NCBI RefSeq assembly: GCF_026151205.1
Contig: NC_087079.1
Span: 5,723,230-5,787,229 of the forward strand
Length of the DNA stretch: 64,000 bases
Direction of reading: 5' to 3'
DNA from: Bolinopsis microptera
Taxonomy: Eukaryota; Ctenophora; Tentaculata; Lobata; Bolinopsidae
The position numbers and the translations under genes were made by a program. The notes beneath the pieces were generated by a model that had not been told where the DNA came from, did not search any database, and saw only the letters and a program-made list of their open reading frames with translations. Every line of letters starts with the position of its first letter. Position 1 is the first letter of the stretch. Below, piece by piece: positions 46,640 through 64,000 of this stretch.

Positions 46640-48802
46640 ATGGTAAGTCAAATTTGTGTTTCATTCAGTTAATTAACTATTAAATTTTCCCCTTATCCAA
46701 ATACTGAGACTTATAATTATATCATTTTGAGTATGCAACTTTTTACAGAGAAAGGTATTGGTTACACTGTGTATGCTGCTTGCAGTTGTTGCAGCTAACG
46801 GTGGGGATGCATCAGACGCAAATGGGCGCATATTCTACGGCGATGACGCAACGGAGGGAGAGTTTCCTTTTATGGTAAGTCGTTTTACCTTGCAAGTCCA
46901 GCATTTAAAAAACAAAATTCTGGCGGATTCAATGGTTCTACACAAATTTTGAGGAGTTTGATTTCTACAAACTTTGCAGGAGCCAGCAATGATCTACATG
47001 GACCTTTTCGTATTTCAAATTTGGCACCCCTTTAATTAACCTTTGTGCAGTGTCAGCTGAACAGGGCATTACATTAACATGAACGCGAGTACAGTAATTA
47101 GTCACTTGTTGCTACAACACAATGCTGTTGCTACAGTTGGTCCTACAACACAATGACAACATAAAAACTGCACATAATATCCAAATATCACATGTTTGAT
47201 TCATTATGTTTAATATGTTTAATTAACTTTCAGGTCCGTCTCCGTTCTAACGGATACACCTGTGGAGGATCTCTGATATCTAAAAAGGTGGTCCTAACGG
47301 CCGCACATTGCGTCGTAATGGGAGGTAATAGGGGAGAGGAGCCATTTGGGCCTCACATGATATATATCGGTGTCGGAGACCACAAATGGAGCAGTTGGGA
47401 CAAGAATGAGCGGTGGATATCCGTTAGCAGGGTCATTGTACATCCAGGCTACGATAACGATGTGCTTTCAAATGACATAGCCCTGTTGGTATTAACAAGA
47501 AGTATTGACGAAGAAGTGCAAAGCACAATTGAGCTGCCACCAACCTCAGGACCCCTTAAAGAAAGCCTCTACGCTGTTGATGCTCCAATAACTCTGATCG
47601 GCTGGGGAGCAGACGAAACAGACCGACTCTCAGAAACCCTGCAGAAGCTGACCTATAATGTAGCGGACCTAGAGGAGTGTAAAGAGTATTACACAACAGG
47701 TGAATTCGAAGGCTTGGAGTGGCCAGGAGGGATCATGTGCACTGGGATTAAAGGTAAGCCCAACACAAAACACGCATGGGGTGGGGACTCAGGCGGACCT
47801 CTGTTCCATACTTTTGAAGGGAAGACCTATGTGCTGGGATTGGTCAGTTTCGGGACCTGGGAGCCTGATCCCGACGCATTTGGTGCCAACACTGATGTGT
47901 CTTATCATGTGGATTGGATCAAAAAAGTCATGTCGAGTATTGACCATGATTCGGAAGAGGAGGAAGATAAGTTCCCATCGGGACACCGTGAAATCACTTT
48001 AAAAGGAGGGCTCAAGGAAAACCAGGGTATTGTGTTTGTAAGCCACAAAGACTTTATAAACCCGTTACCCCGACCAGTTTGCTCTGACGGATTTGGACAC
48101 AATGAAGCAACCATGATCTGCCGAAATCTTGGTTACAAACATGGCAAAGCTATACCCTCCTGGATGTTTGGACTCATAGACTGGGATATGGAGGGCTATG
48201 GGTACACCAACGTTCAATGTCCTCAATATCAAAATGAGGGGGACGACTTCTTCGGAAGCTGTAAGCAGGAATTATATGATCCGAGTAAAGCAAGTATTCT
48301 TCCTTGCTTTACGGGAGACCAAGCTGCTGTTTCTTGTTCAGAAAGTGTTGTTGAAATGCGAGTTGAAATGGTTAAAATTAAGGTAGGGTCGATAAATAAA
48401 GGAAAGGGCCTTAAGATGAACACAAGATGCTCAGCTGTCCTGGAAAAATACGGACAACCAGTCCATGGGCTTGGAAGAATGGCCACTGCATCAATCGTGA
48501 ATATCATGGTAAACGGCACAATTGAAAGAATTGATCGAGGAATGAAATATAAACGCAACAAAGGAGTCTTCCTCGGCACGTTCAAGACCCAGATGTTGGA
48601 GAGAAAAGAAAGTTGTTTAGCATGCGTTGTTTACCTTGACTATGCAGATCTCGGATTTGGGTTTAAGATCGATCAAGAACAGTGTGGATACGAATCTGAA
48701 AAAGCTGAAAAATGGTTGGAAATCTGGGCCGGGAAGAACGATAAGGAAGAGAACTCCGATGATTATGAAAATGACAAGGAAACCCCAAATAATATAAGCT
48801 AG
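46640..48802 (+). CDS. Secreted S1 serine protease with SRCR domain (paralogue)
   Basis: Exons 46640-46642 (ATG|gtaagt), 46749-46874 and 47234-48802 give 565 residues. The signal peptide is RKVLVTLCMLLAVVAA, with a likely activation site NGR|IFYGDDATEGEFPFM. Catalytic His (TAAHC), Asp (SNDIALL) and Ser (GGDSGGPL) are present. The 189-192 equivalents are H-A-W-G, as unusual as in the paralogue, and Cys191/Cys220 are missing. The 42-58 (CGG...AAHC) and 168-182 (EECKEY...IMCTG) cysteines remain. An SRCR domain (~48,000-48,340; MICRNLGYKHG, AVSC) and the unrecognised C-terminal domain (KYKRNKGVF, CLAC) follow, ending in an acidic tail. In place of the EDDK array there is a short acidic linker. 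Same exon phases as the first gene, so they are tandem duplicates later separated by a LINE and satellites. Confidence 0.85.
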
Positions 48803-49842
48803 ATTAGTAATTGCAGACTTCATACTTGTTTTCTGGACTCGGCACTTACGCCTTTAAGATTATTTAGAAAATTTATCACAGTCAATTTTAGAACATACTA
48901 TTACTTACTCATATGATATTATAACAATATGTTGACTTACATGATCATCACTCATCATAGCATTTGTTGGAAAATTTAATTTAGCTTTACTTTCATATGA
49001 TATGTTTGCTTTCTTCCAAAATGAAAACCAATTAATTATGAATTAGCATGTTTATTTATTTTACTGAATCAATAATACTAAATTGATGATATAATACATG
49101 TAGGAGAGCTCAGCACGGTTAAGTTTTTTAAGTGTTACTTACACGTTTCATTCGAATCATTCAGGAGGGATCAAATTCAACAAGTATGATACTGTTGATG
49201 AATTTTACGAAACTTTCAGAGAATCTTAGTTTGAAACATGTTTGTAATTTTTGAAATCTTAGTTTAATTCTGATACGAATTACGTAATTGTTGTTCAAGG
49301 GTTACAAGTGGGCAGCTACTTATGGGCCACCTTGTACAATGTCACTCCCTTTAAGTGCGATTAAGACAATAATCAATAATCAAACGATTGTCGCATAAGC
49401 TCGTTCGTTTGATTATTGCGCTAACGTCACCTTTGGTGTTTTTAGCCACGGAATTACGTTATAAGATCGGGTAACTCGCCATAATTTTATTACCAGTTAA
49501 GTTAAGTTAAGTTGTGGTGTCTCAGATCAAAACGATGCCTCATTGCTAATCTTAATTTTTATTGTAACTATTATAAAGGATCGTTTATTATAACGCGAAC
49601 CAAATTTTGGGTAATTTTATAGTTTAGCCACTTCACACTTACAGTTACACTGTAAGTGTATAACTATAAGCCACTTCACACATTGCTTCAGCTTCTGTGT
49701 ACAAATTATACTAGCATATAAAAATTTTCCGAACTGAGTTCGGCGAACTCCTCCCCTAGGTATGTTAACGATCCTTATATATTAAGACCATTATTGGCTC
49801 CCAAATCTTAATAAACATATTCTTATTAATATCAATGCTTAA
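48803..49842. other. Intergenic DNA downstream of the second protease
   Basis: AT-rich, no clear AATAAA close to the stop codon, and no exon or RNA gene seen. A small inverted pair 'caaacga...tcgtttg' with flanking 'attattg' lies near 49,370-49,417. Confidence 0.45.
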
Positions 49843-49920
49843 TTTACTGGGCGGCGCTCAGCCTATCATTCCGCCGAATCTCATTATTTGTGAACATTAT
49901 GGCCTTGGGTCCCCGGGTAA
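49843..49920 (+). repeat. ~78-bp dispersed repeat, copy 3 of 3
   Basis: Same unit as at 44,832 (ttactgggcggcgctcagcc ... ggtccccgggtaa), about 5 kb away. Three copies in 5 kb indicate an active or recently active small element family. Confidence 0.65.
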
Positions 49921-50221
49921 TGCTTAATGTTCAATGGTCATGCTTATTTGATCTAATTTTAAGAAGAGGACAATAAAATCCCATATTAATGAGGATATAA
50001 AGTTAATACTTCCCAGTACTACCACAAACTTAGCAATATTAAACTATATATTCTACAGAAAGACACAAAATTTCGACATATATTAATATCGGAAAGAAAA
50101 ATGACCACAGCCTTCATCACGCAGAGTTGTTAATTAACTTCAAATATTGCAGCTATCGAACCGTCGTCATTCTTTTTTTTCTCGTCATCGTTACACCACG
50201 TGATTTAAAGTAATACTATAG

Positions 50222-50230
50222 TATAAAAAG
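50222..50230 (+). promoter_or_regulatory. TATA box of the small secreted-peptide gene
   Basis: TATAAAAAG about 85 bases before the start codon at 50,314, predicting transcription start near 50,250 and a 5' UTR of about 60 bases. A CACGTG lies about 25 bases upstream, near 50,198. Confidence 0.6.
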
Positions 50231-50313
50231 CGAGTCACTCAGCAGTTTAATGTTACTTAACTTATATCTTTGTAAGCCTGGATATTAGAGTTCTACTTGA
50301 GAATTTCAGAGAC

Positions 50314-50896
50314 ATGGTTGGTTTCCGTGTTTTATCTGCCCTTATATTGGTCTTTGGATTGGTGGCGACTTCTTACTCAGCTGAGAGGTAAAGTTTGAAA
50401 CTGACGAATTAATTTATTTAAGTAAGAATAATGATATATCATTAGGAATTTAACGATTCGTCCGCTTATTATTACACTAACCAGTAACCACTTACCACAT
50501 GTTACAAAAGTACACAAATCAGTAATTAAATTTAGAACTATTTCTGTTGGATGTTGTAGTGGTGTATGTGTGTGTGTGAAAACGACATAATTGACAATTC
50601 AGTTGTTTTAACAATCTGATAACACCCTCAGTGATATGAACAGTGCAGAAGAACCAAGAATCGCCAACAATGCAGTGGAGCTGGCCATGAGCGATCCGGC
50701 GGGAAACATGAATCAGGACAAAGGTGCATATTCTTTATATGTTAGAAGTCAAATTGTCCGAGATCTAAAATTATACATTATATTAATGATTAAGGGAAGT
50801 GCTTCCCCTTACAATTAAACTTATCCAATCCCAGGTCATCCAAGGAGCCTGTCTGCCAGTCAGAACTGGGGGCTCATGGGCGAGAGGGAGGACTGA
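50314..50896 (+). CDS. Small secreted peptide or prepropeptide, 75 residues
   Basis: Exons 50314-50387, 50632-50723 and 50835-50896 join in consistent phase (2, then 1) with GT-AG borders. Exon 1 is almost exactly a signal peptide (MVGFRVLSALILVFGLVATSYSA). The mature part is about 52 residues, rich in Asn, Ser, Met and acidic residues, without cysteines (ending SASQNWGLMGERED). I do not recognise a family. The GLMG near the C-terminus recalls amidated peptide precursors such as tachykinins, but no dibasic site follows the Gly, so this is only a hint. A TATA box upstream and AATAAA downstream support a real gene. Function unknown. Confidence 0.6.
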
Positions 50897-51112
50897 ACAA
50901 TTACCACTTGGGACTGGGATAGCCGTTGACGTCTGTTCCGTGATATCTGCCACTAATTGCAACAACTTGGCATTTTTGTTTTTCACAGCTTTCTAAATTT
51001 TGCTCTAGGAGTTATGTCCGTATAAACAATTATTTGTTTTCTGCATCTTCAAAGAAAACTCGTCATTTTTATTCTTCTCAACAGAAATTCTTATTTAGAA
51101 AACTTGATTCGA

Positions 51113-51118
51113 AATAAA
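51113..51118 (+). terminator. Polyadenylation signal of the small peptide gene
   Basis: AATAAA about 217 bases after the stop codon. The next gene is convergent, with its possible signal at 51,359-51,364. Confidence 0.5.
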
Positions 51119-51358
51119 AATCAAATACACAGTTGGTTGCATTAAAATTTAATAACATCTTTAAATCCAAAACTAAAATGATGAATCGATGAATTTGGTC
51201 AACTGATAAAAAGTGCGATTGTCATAAGCACCAAAACTCTAAAAGAACGATGATAACTCCGGACAGCTGTAGGTTGCTGGATTATAAGACTTGGTATGTG
51301 ATAATGAAATAGCTCAAATGCCAAGGTAACTGGTAATTCATAGGAAAATGAATCGTTG

Positions 51359-51364
51359 TTTATT
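51359..51364 (-). terminator. Possible polyadenylation signal of the phosphatase gene
   Basis: TTTATT on the + strand (AATAAA on -) about 800 bases after the phosphatase stop codon. The intervening 51,370-52,157 shows no other coding exon and would be 3' UTR. Other A/T-rich signals may be used instead. Confidence 0.3.
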
Positions 51365-52157
51365 TAATCGCGCGTAGGACACTTTCAACTTGAACGTTAT
51401 ATCAATAAACATATGAAAAGTACATAATTCTGAAAATCTATTCTAAACAATAACAATATGGATTACGAATGTACACCACGTGTGTAACACCACGTGTGTA
51501 ATCATGTATCATATTTACACCCAGATCAAACACACAAAGGTATGTTTTGACGATTATATATTCACATGAGTAGCTAAGCAAACAAATCGAAGCACAAAAA
51601 TTGGATCAAACGTTTATAAAAAAAACAGAGATATGGTATGAAAATCATGAAGTTTAAAGTCATTTCTAGAAATTACTCTACAGATGGGTGCTCGGCAAAT
51701 AAATGTGGAAACACATCATCAACTTGTACTGGTTACATCCGACCACCTTAATACGGGTGGACCATAATTAACTTTATCTTAAAACCGTTATGCGATTCCT
51801 GTTAAAAGCAGATCAACTAGAAATCACATTCAAAACAAGAAATAAAGTTAATCCTGATCCATCCTTAATTACTAACACAACTCATTGTTACACGCTAGTT
51901 TACCATCATTGATTAGTCTACAGCTGTATCGAGTTCTACACTTTCCCGATTTAAAGGCCGCGGCTAAAAGATTTGCCAAATCGTGCCTTATAAAAAGCTA
52001 AAACTGGGGTGATTTTAGCCTCATAACTATAAGGCATCACAACTACGTGATCCGTACAGCCGCGATCAATAGTCCATCTGTTCTTCTCTCAACCACACGA
52101 ACACCCGACCCTAAAACTCTGGGGCTCAATCTGTTTATCAGGATGTCTGGTGATTTT

Positions 52158-60127
<7,970 letters not shown>

Positions 60128-60269
60128 CTGTAGATATATGAGGGTGAGGTTAATTTTTATCTAGACACTTATTTTACTTCGGTGTATTCCAACAGCCACA
60201 ATGTTACACAAGTGCAACCAGCCAATTACAGGAAGCCGAAGGATCTTTTTGGCCAGTGACGGTTAAGGT

Positions 60270-60505
60270 AGTGTGTACCATACTTTCTTTGTCCGAGACT
60301 TTGCTGCAATGTGCAGCTCCTCATTTAACCCTCACACCCGATTTCTCGAGTATTCGGCTGAGTAGACCGGGGGGCTGCATAGACCACTCATGATCCTTAG
60401 CTGAACGTCGACGACGCTCACCCCACGACCAGGCAGTCAGTGGGTTTCGAACTCGCAACCTAACGATTGTAAGACAGGCGTTCTAACCAACTGCGCTACC
60501 TGGCC
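60270..60505 (-). mobile_element. tRNA-derived SINE
   Basis: Minus-strand 60,505-60,427 is tRNA-like. It has an acceptor stem GGCCAGG/CCTGGTC, an A box TAGCGCAGTTGG (matches TRGYNNARNNG), a B box GTTCGAAAC (matches GWTCRANNC) and a 3-bp D stem. The anticodon and T stems contain mismatches, so it is not a working tRNA. A body continues to about 60,270 and shares 'ccggggggctgcata' with 1,811-1,826. Such elements are transcribed by RNA polymerase III and mobilised by LINEs. Confidence 0.7.
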
Positions 60506-60780
60506 GCTAATGTGTTGAGATTATTATAAAGGAGTTATTTGTACGTGGTATAAAGACATTTCTTTATGTAGGGTAGTGTAGTGGGTAACGTATAGTAAGT
60601 AGTGGGATCAATAAGTTCATAAAACAATCATGATCCTCTTTTAGATAGAGGCGCTGTCTTGTCTAGCACTACTGGCCATTGTAAAGAACCAATTCATTCG
60701 GGTCGTATCAAAAAATATATATTAGCGACTGAGACAATTGTAGTTTCAAAACTTCTAAACAATAATTACCACAAAGCAGC

Positions 60781-61010
60781 TTACGAAGGATTAGATTTGG
60801 ACACTCTGACCCCCAACACTTACGAAGGATTAGATTTGGACACTCTGACCCCCAACACTTACGAAGGATTAGATTTGGACACTCTGACCCCCAACACTTA
60901 CGAAGGATTAGATTTGGACACTCTGACCCCCAACACTTACGAAGGATTAGATTTGGACACTATGACCCCCAACACTTACGAAGGATTAGATTTGGACACT
61001 CTGACCCCGA
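60781..61010. repeat. 39-bp minisatellite (six copies)
   Basis: Six copies of a 39-bp unit beginning 'acgaaggattagatttgg' and encoding 13 residues (YEGLDLDTLTPNT) on the + strand. One copy has Met for Leu and the last has PKT for PNT. Because 39 is a multiple of three, a 163-codon frame (60,659-61,150) stays open. I see no promoter, splice context or known domain, so I call it a repeat and not a gene. Confidence 0.8.
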
Positions 61011-61150
61011 AGACCCCATCTTTTCCCGCGTATTCCTCCCCCTTCATCTTGGCTTCCATCTCCACTGAACTAATGTACGGACTGAACCATCTTGAGGACA
61101 TGAAGATGTCATTGTCAGCCATACTTGCGACGTGGTTGGCAACTTGTTAA

Positions 61151-61990
61151 CGTAGATTCATCATGTCATGGACTAGTAATTGGGAATCTGTTACAATAAG
61201 TGTTAACTGATTAATTAACTGATTAATAAACTAATGGTATAATTAGTTAGATTTATAAGAGGTTCAGCTTCATGATATTGTTTCAATTCATAAATTAATG
61301 TAAACTTGTATTATACTATTATATATTTATTATTTATGCGGATGTTGAACTGAAATAATATCTTTAAAGTTTGAATAATAGCATGGTATACTTTGAAAGT
61401 GTAAACAGTCTTATCAAACAACGTTCAATATCATCTAAATCAATAAATATTTCACATTTCACAGTGTTTTAGTTTTTACTGTCTCGCAAACAAGTTGGAA
61501 AAATTTAGCAATTTATCTAACACAAATATTCCAAATCAAAATAAATCTCAGTACTGTAGTTAAAACATTTATTGTAGACCAATCTCTTGAAAATCATCGA
61601 TACAAGGCCCGAATTCCGAAAAAAACATACTCAACAAGATAGAAACATAAAAATCAAACCCGAATAGCCAAAAAAAACTCCAATGTCACAACCGCACTGT
61701 AAAGAATTTTTCTGGAAAATAAAACCGTAAAACTTGGGAACTGACGGAGATGGTAAAAGCCCCATAAAAAAGACGCGAAGCTGCACAATGATACAAGTGT
61801 TGAGCGACCCATAAAGAACAACCCAGACAGAGCTACCCAAACTTTGACAGACAACTTTAAAACAAATTTTACTAACGTCATTTTTACCAATCACCAGTGA
61901 AACCAGGAACTTATCTTAGAAGCAACAAACGTGATGGGAAACGGGGGAGCATCCAACCAATGCAAATTCCTCCCATTCCGGGGATGTTTT
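61151..61990. other. Non-coding stretch
   Basis: AT-rich. Two overlapping minus-strand frames at 61,631-61,894 are open but resemble no family and have no splice or promoter support. The missing first exon of the phosphatase was looked for here without success. Confidence 0.4.
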
Positions 61991-61993
61991 GCT

Positions 61994-62016
61994 GAGAGAG
62001 AGAGAGAGAGAGAGAG
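61994..62016. repeat. (GA)n microsatellite
   Basis: About eleven GA dinucleotides. A (CT)n tract at 62,680-62,722 and an (AG)n at 62,735-62,744 lie about 700 bases on, so the tracts are mutually complementary. Confidence 0.85.
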
Positions 62017-62679
62017 CAAGATAAATAAATAGGATTCCGAACATTACTAGGTCATCCTATAGTGTAACAGGCTGTGTGGATGATACGGGTTACAGTAGTG
62101 ACAACACTAGGATAACTACATCGCGGAGTTAAAATAGTTGTAACATTACCACCACACGGTTTGTTTGTAAGTTGTCTGTCTGTAGCCACTACACTAAACT
62201 ATGCAGCATATTTCTCATTCCTTTCTGAATATTCTGCTGTTAAACTGTTAAAACACGAACCATTTGGCGACAGGTGCTTCGTATAAAGTGACGTATGCAA
62301 ATTAGTGCAAGCCCTTGAAGTGGGTGAGCACAGGTTTGCGAAGAACCGAGGTGTAGTTTAGTGCTGCAGTTGCTGTTGACAAAATTAATGTTATATCTTA
62401 TATATCCTGTTTAATTACTGTCGGTGGAGATGGTGAACCAGTCAGAGTATAACTTAAAAGCTAAAATATTATTTAAAAGTTATCTAGACTTGAACACGTG
62501 ATAATAACAACGTTACAATCATCACTACCAATAAGTAAGCAGTATGAAATTCTACAAGATATCTGAAACTAGAACCGTCAAGTAAAATTAGAAATCAATC
62601 TGCAGAACACATCAAAGAACGCTGAAGCTAAAGAATTTGTAACTAGAGAATTTGTAACTAGAGAATTTGTAACTGCAAC

Positions 62680-62690
62680 TCTCTCTCTCT

Positions 62691-62723
<33 letters not shown>

Positions 62724-62744
62724 GGTCTTGTCAAAGAGAGAGAG
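62680..62744. repeat. (CT)n tract followed by short (AG)n
   Basis: About 43 bases of CT repeat with one interruption (ctagct), then 12 bases of other sequence, then about five AG units. This can fold back on itself. Confidence 0.85.
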
Positions 62745-62839
62745 ATGAGTGCCCTAAGTCAGTTGAGGTAACTCGTAACACGACACTTGTATTATTTCGT
62801 AAACTTGCTGTTGAGTATTAGAGTTTATAGTGACACGCT

Positions 62840-62890
62840 AGCGGCTACTGTAGCTAGGTTATGTGATATAACCTAGCTACAGCAGCCGCT
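62840..62890. repeat. 23-bp near-perfect hairpin
   Basis: The left arm 62,840-62,862 and right arm 62,868-62,890 are inverted copies with one A/C mismatch, separated by a 5-base loop (gtgat). The length and near-perfection are in the range of small-RNA precursors or fold-back element ends. No flanking stem is evident. Confidence 0.75.
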
Positions 62891-63290
62891 GTTTTTATCT
62901 AGGGTTTATCCTCAGCACTATTGGACTTGACGAGTTATTTTAATAATAACGTTCAAATATTATGTAAAATGTAACATTAAACTAAGATAATACTTCCATG
63001 ATGAATAATCAGAGCGACGATGTTAAAATGTATATAACTTATATTGTGAAACCGGAAGCAAAATACGCAGTATCGTGCCAGGAACCAAGAAAATGGAGCC
63101 AGATTTAATGCGGAATATTAATGGAAAGACTGAAGTTTCCAAACTGTGTGTAGTATTATGTGGGTAGATAAGAACACTTTTCACCCGACACACGCCATTT
63201 CTTGGAAACAGGAAGGTTGTCTAGTTTTTAGGAAACCAAAGTACAATGTAAAATCCGGATTGGAGTATTGTTTATGAGTCGCATGGTTGC

Positions 63291-63470
63291 AATGTATTCT
63301 TGTGTAAATTTGTATTGATCCCGTTTGATGCGACAAGGAAAAATGCTCTTATCAGATCATGAATACGATGTTGTAACATTGAACCGTTGAGTAAATTCCT
63401 TTGTCTGATAAGAGAATTTTTCCTTGTCGCATCAAACGGGATCAATACAAATTTACACAAGAATACAAAG
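63291..63470. repeat. ~65-bp inverted repeat with ~45-bp loop
   Basis: Arms at about 63,293-63,356 and 63,402-63,468 are nearly perfect inverted copies (including 'gatcccgtttgatgcgacaa'). A 12-base direct repeat 'aaagtacaatgt' lies outside, near 63,238 and 63,469. It looks like a fold-back/MITE-type element. Confidence 0.75.
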
Positions 63471-63499
63471 TACAATGTTCGTTATTATGGAGCCGACTG

Positions 63500-64000
63500 A
63501 CGGAGTGCGTAATCATTGATTTGAAGGGTAATAATGTCCACGTTTAACAGCGCTTAGCCACGTTTAACAGCACTCAATACAACTGTGCTGCACGTTTTAT
63601 TAGTCGAAAGTACCAGTAACACCCGGAGTACAAGCATTGTGCACTGCTGAGACATTATAGGTGGGGTTATAACAAAACAAAACCATGTTTCCCCTGTAAC
63701 TGGTGACTCTCTTCAAACCAAGCTCATCCCGTTGAGGATAATGCCAGGTATTGTTGAATGAAAATAGTAGTAAATGTTAATATGTACGGGGGGAGGAGGG
63801 GAAGGAGGAGGGGAAGGGGGGGGGTAAACCTGGATAATAGTGGAGATGTTCTGTGATCACTTTCTACAGAACAATAATCATCACTTGTACGGTCTTATTT
63901 TCAAAAGATTTAATAAAAAAATAAAAATAAATCCCGCGTAATTAAGCCAGCTAATCTAGGCGGGAAATGCTCTACAACTCATTAAAAAGTGATTTATAAA
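63500..64000. other. Right end, non-coding
   Basis: Contains a G/A-rich run near 63,788-63,825 and a duplicated 'ccacgtttaacagc' near 63,538-63,570. No exon seen. The upstream exon of the minus-strand phosphatase probably lies beyond this end. Confidence 0.4.

Noticed and set aside
60427..60505. Functional tRNA gene on the minus strand
   Set aside because: Mismatched anticodon and T stems and an attached repeat body indicate a SINE, despite good A and B boxes.
61631..61894. Two overlapping minus-strand frames rich in Phe, Leu and Val
   Set aside because: Overlap in different frames, no homology, no splice sites linking them to the phosphatase.
60130..64000. Search for the first exon of the phosphatase (start of N-SH2)
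   Set aside because: No segment with the expected WFH...DGSFL.RPS pattern ending in the required phase was found; it is probably outside the window.

Overview
The window is animal (metazoan) nuclear DNA: AT-rich, with many short GT-AG introns, AATAAA polyadenylation signals and abundant decayed retroelements, satellites and minisatellites. Content (a filamin, one SHP-type tyrosine phosphatase with two SH2 domains, secreted trypsin-fold/SRCR proteins, jockey/RTE-like and Penelope-like retroelements) suggests an invertebrate. A cnidarian or another early-branching lineage is my best guess, but that is inference only.

Layout. Bases 1-6,300 are non-coding and repeat-bearing: a (GGGA)n tract, a cluster of palindromic AGATA-N3-TATCT-like motifs, and old ~170-bp repeats. 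From about 6,479 (candidate first exon) or 10,627 (secure) to 33,015 on the + strand lies one filamin gene. It has two CH (actin-binding) domains, about 22 filamin Ig repeats and a single giant 15.4-kb exon. Inside that exon two Ig repeats are interrupted by about 650 and about 2,680 residues of GPDGKP-type repeats. The ordinary part is about 2,530 residues, the normal size of a filamin, so the inserts more than double the protein. Two one-base frame shifts (20,044-20,049 and about 26,482-26,488) interrupt this exon in the given sequence.

Bases 33,700-38,900 are a transposon graveyard: a Penelope-like GIY-YIG fragment with a possible hammerhead-like 3' end, a non-LTR reverse transcriptase fragment, a DDE DNA transposon relic with 41-bp terminal inverted repeats, and a PD-(D/E)xK-like retroelement domain. 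Two paralogous secreted serine proteases (39,571-41,825 and 46,640-48,802) follow. They share exon structure, a catalytic S1 domain, an SRCR domain and an unrecognised C-terminal Cys domain, and are separated by a truncated LINE and an inverted satellite zone. A small TATA-driven gene for a 75-residue secreted peptide lies at 50,222-51,118.

On the minus strand, 52,158-60,127 encodes an SHP-2/corkscrew-type phosphatase (N-SH2, C-SH2, PTP domain, short tail with one YxNI motif). Its 5' exon is not found here. One of its introns, which splits the catalytic P-loop codons, carries a ~3.6-kb array of 172-bp repeats in two opposing orientations. The right end (60,130-64,000) holds a tRNA-derived SINE, a 39-bp minisatellite and two fold-back hairpins.

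The genes are independent neighbours rather than a pathway. The most unusual system is the filamin with giant GPDGKP arrays, which I interpret as an actin cross-linker with a very long, turn-rich, possibly elastic spacer.
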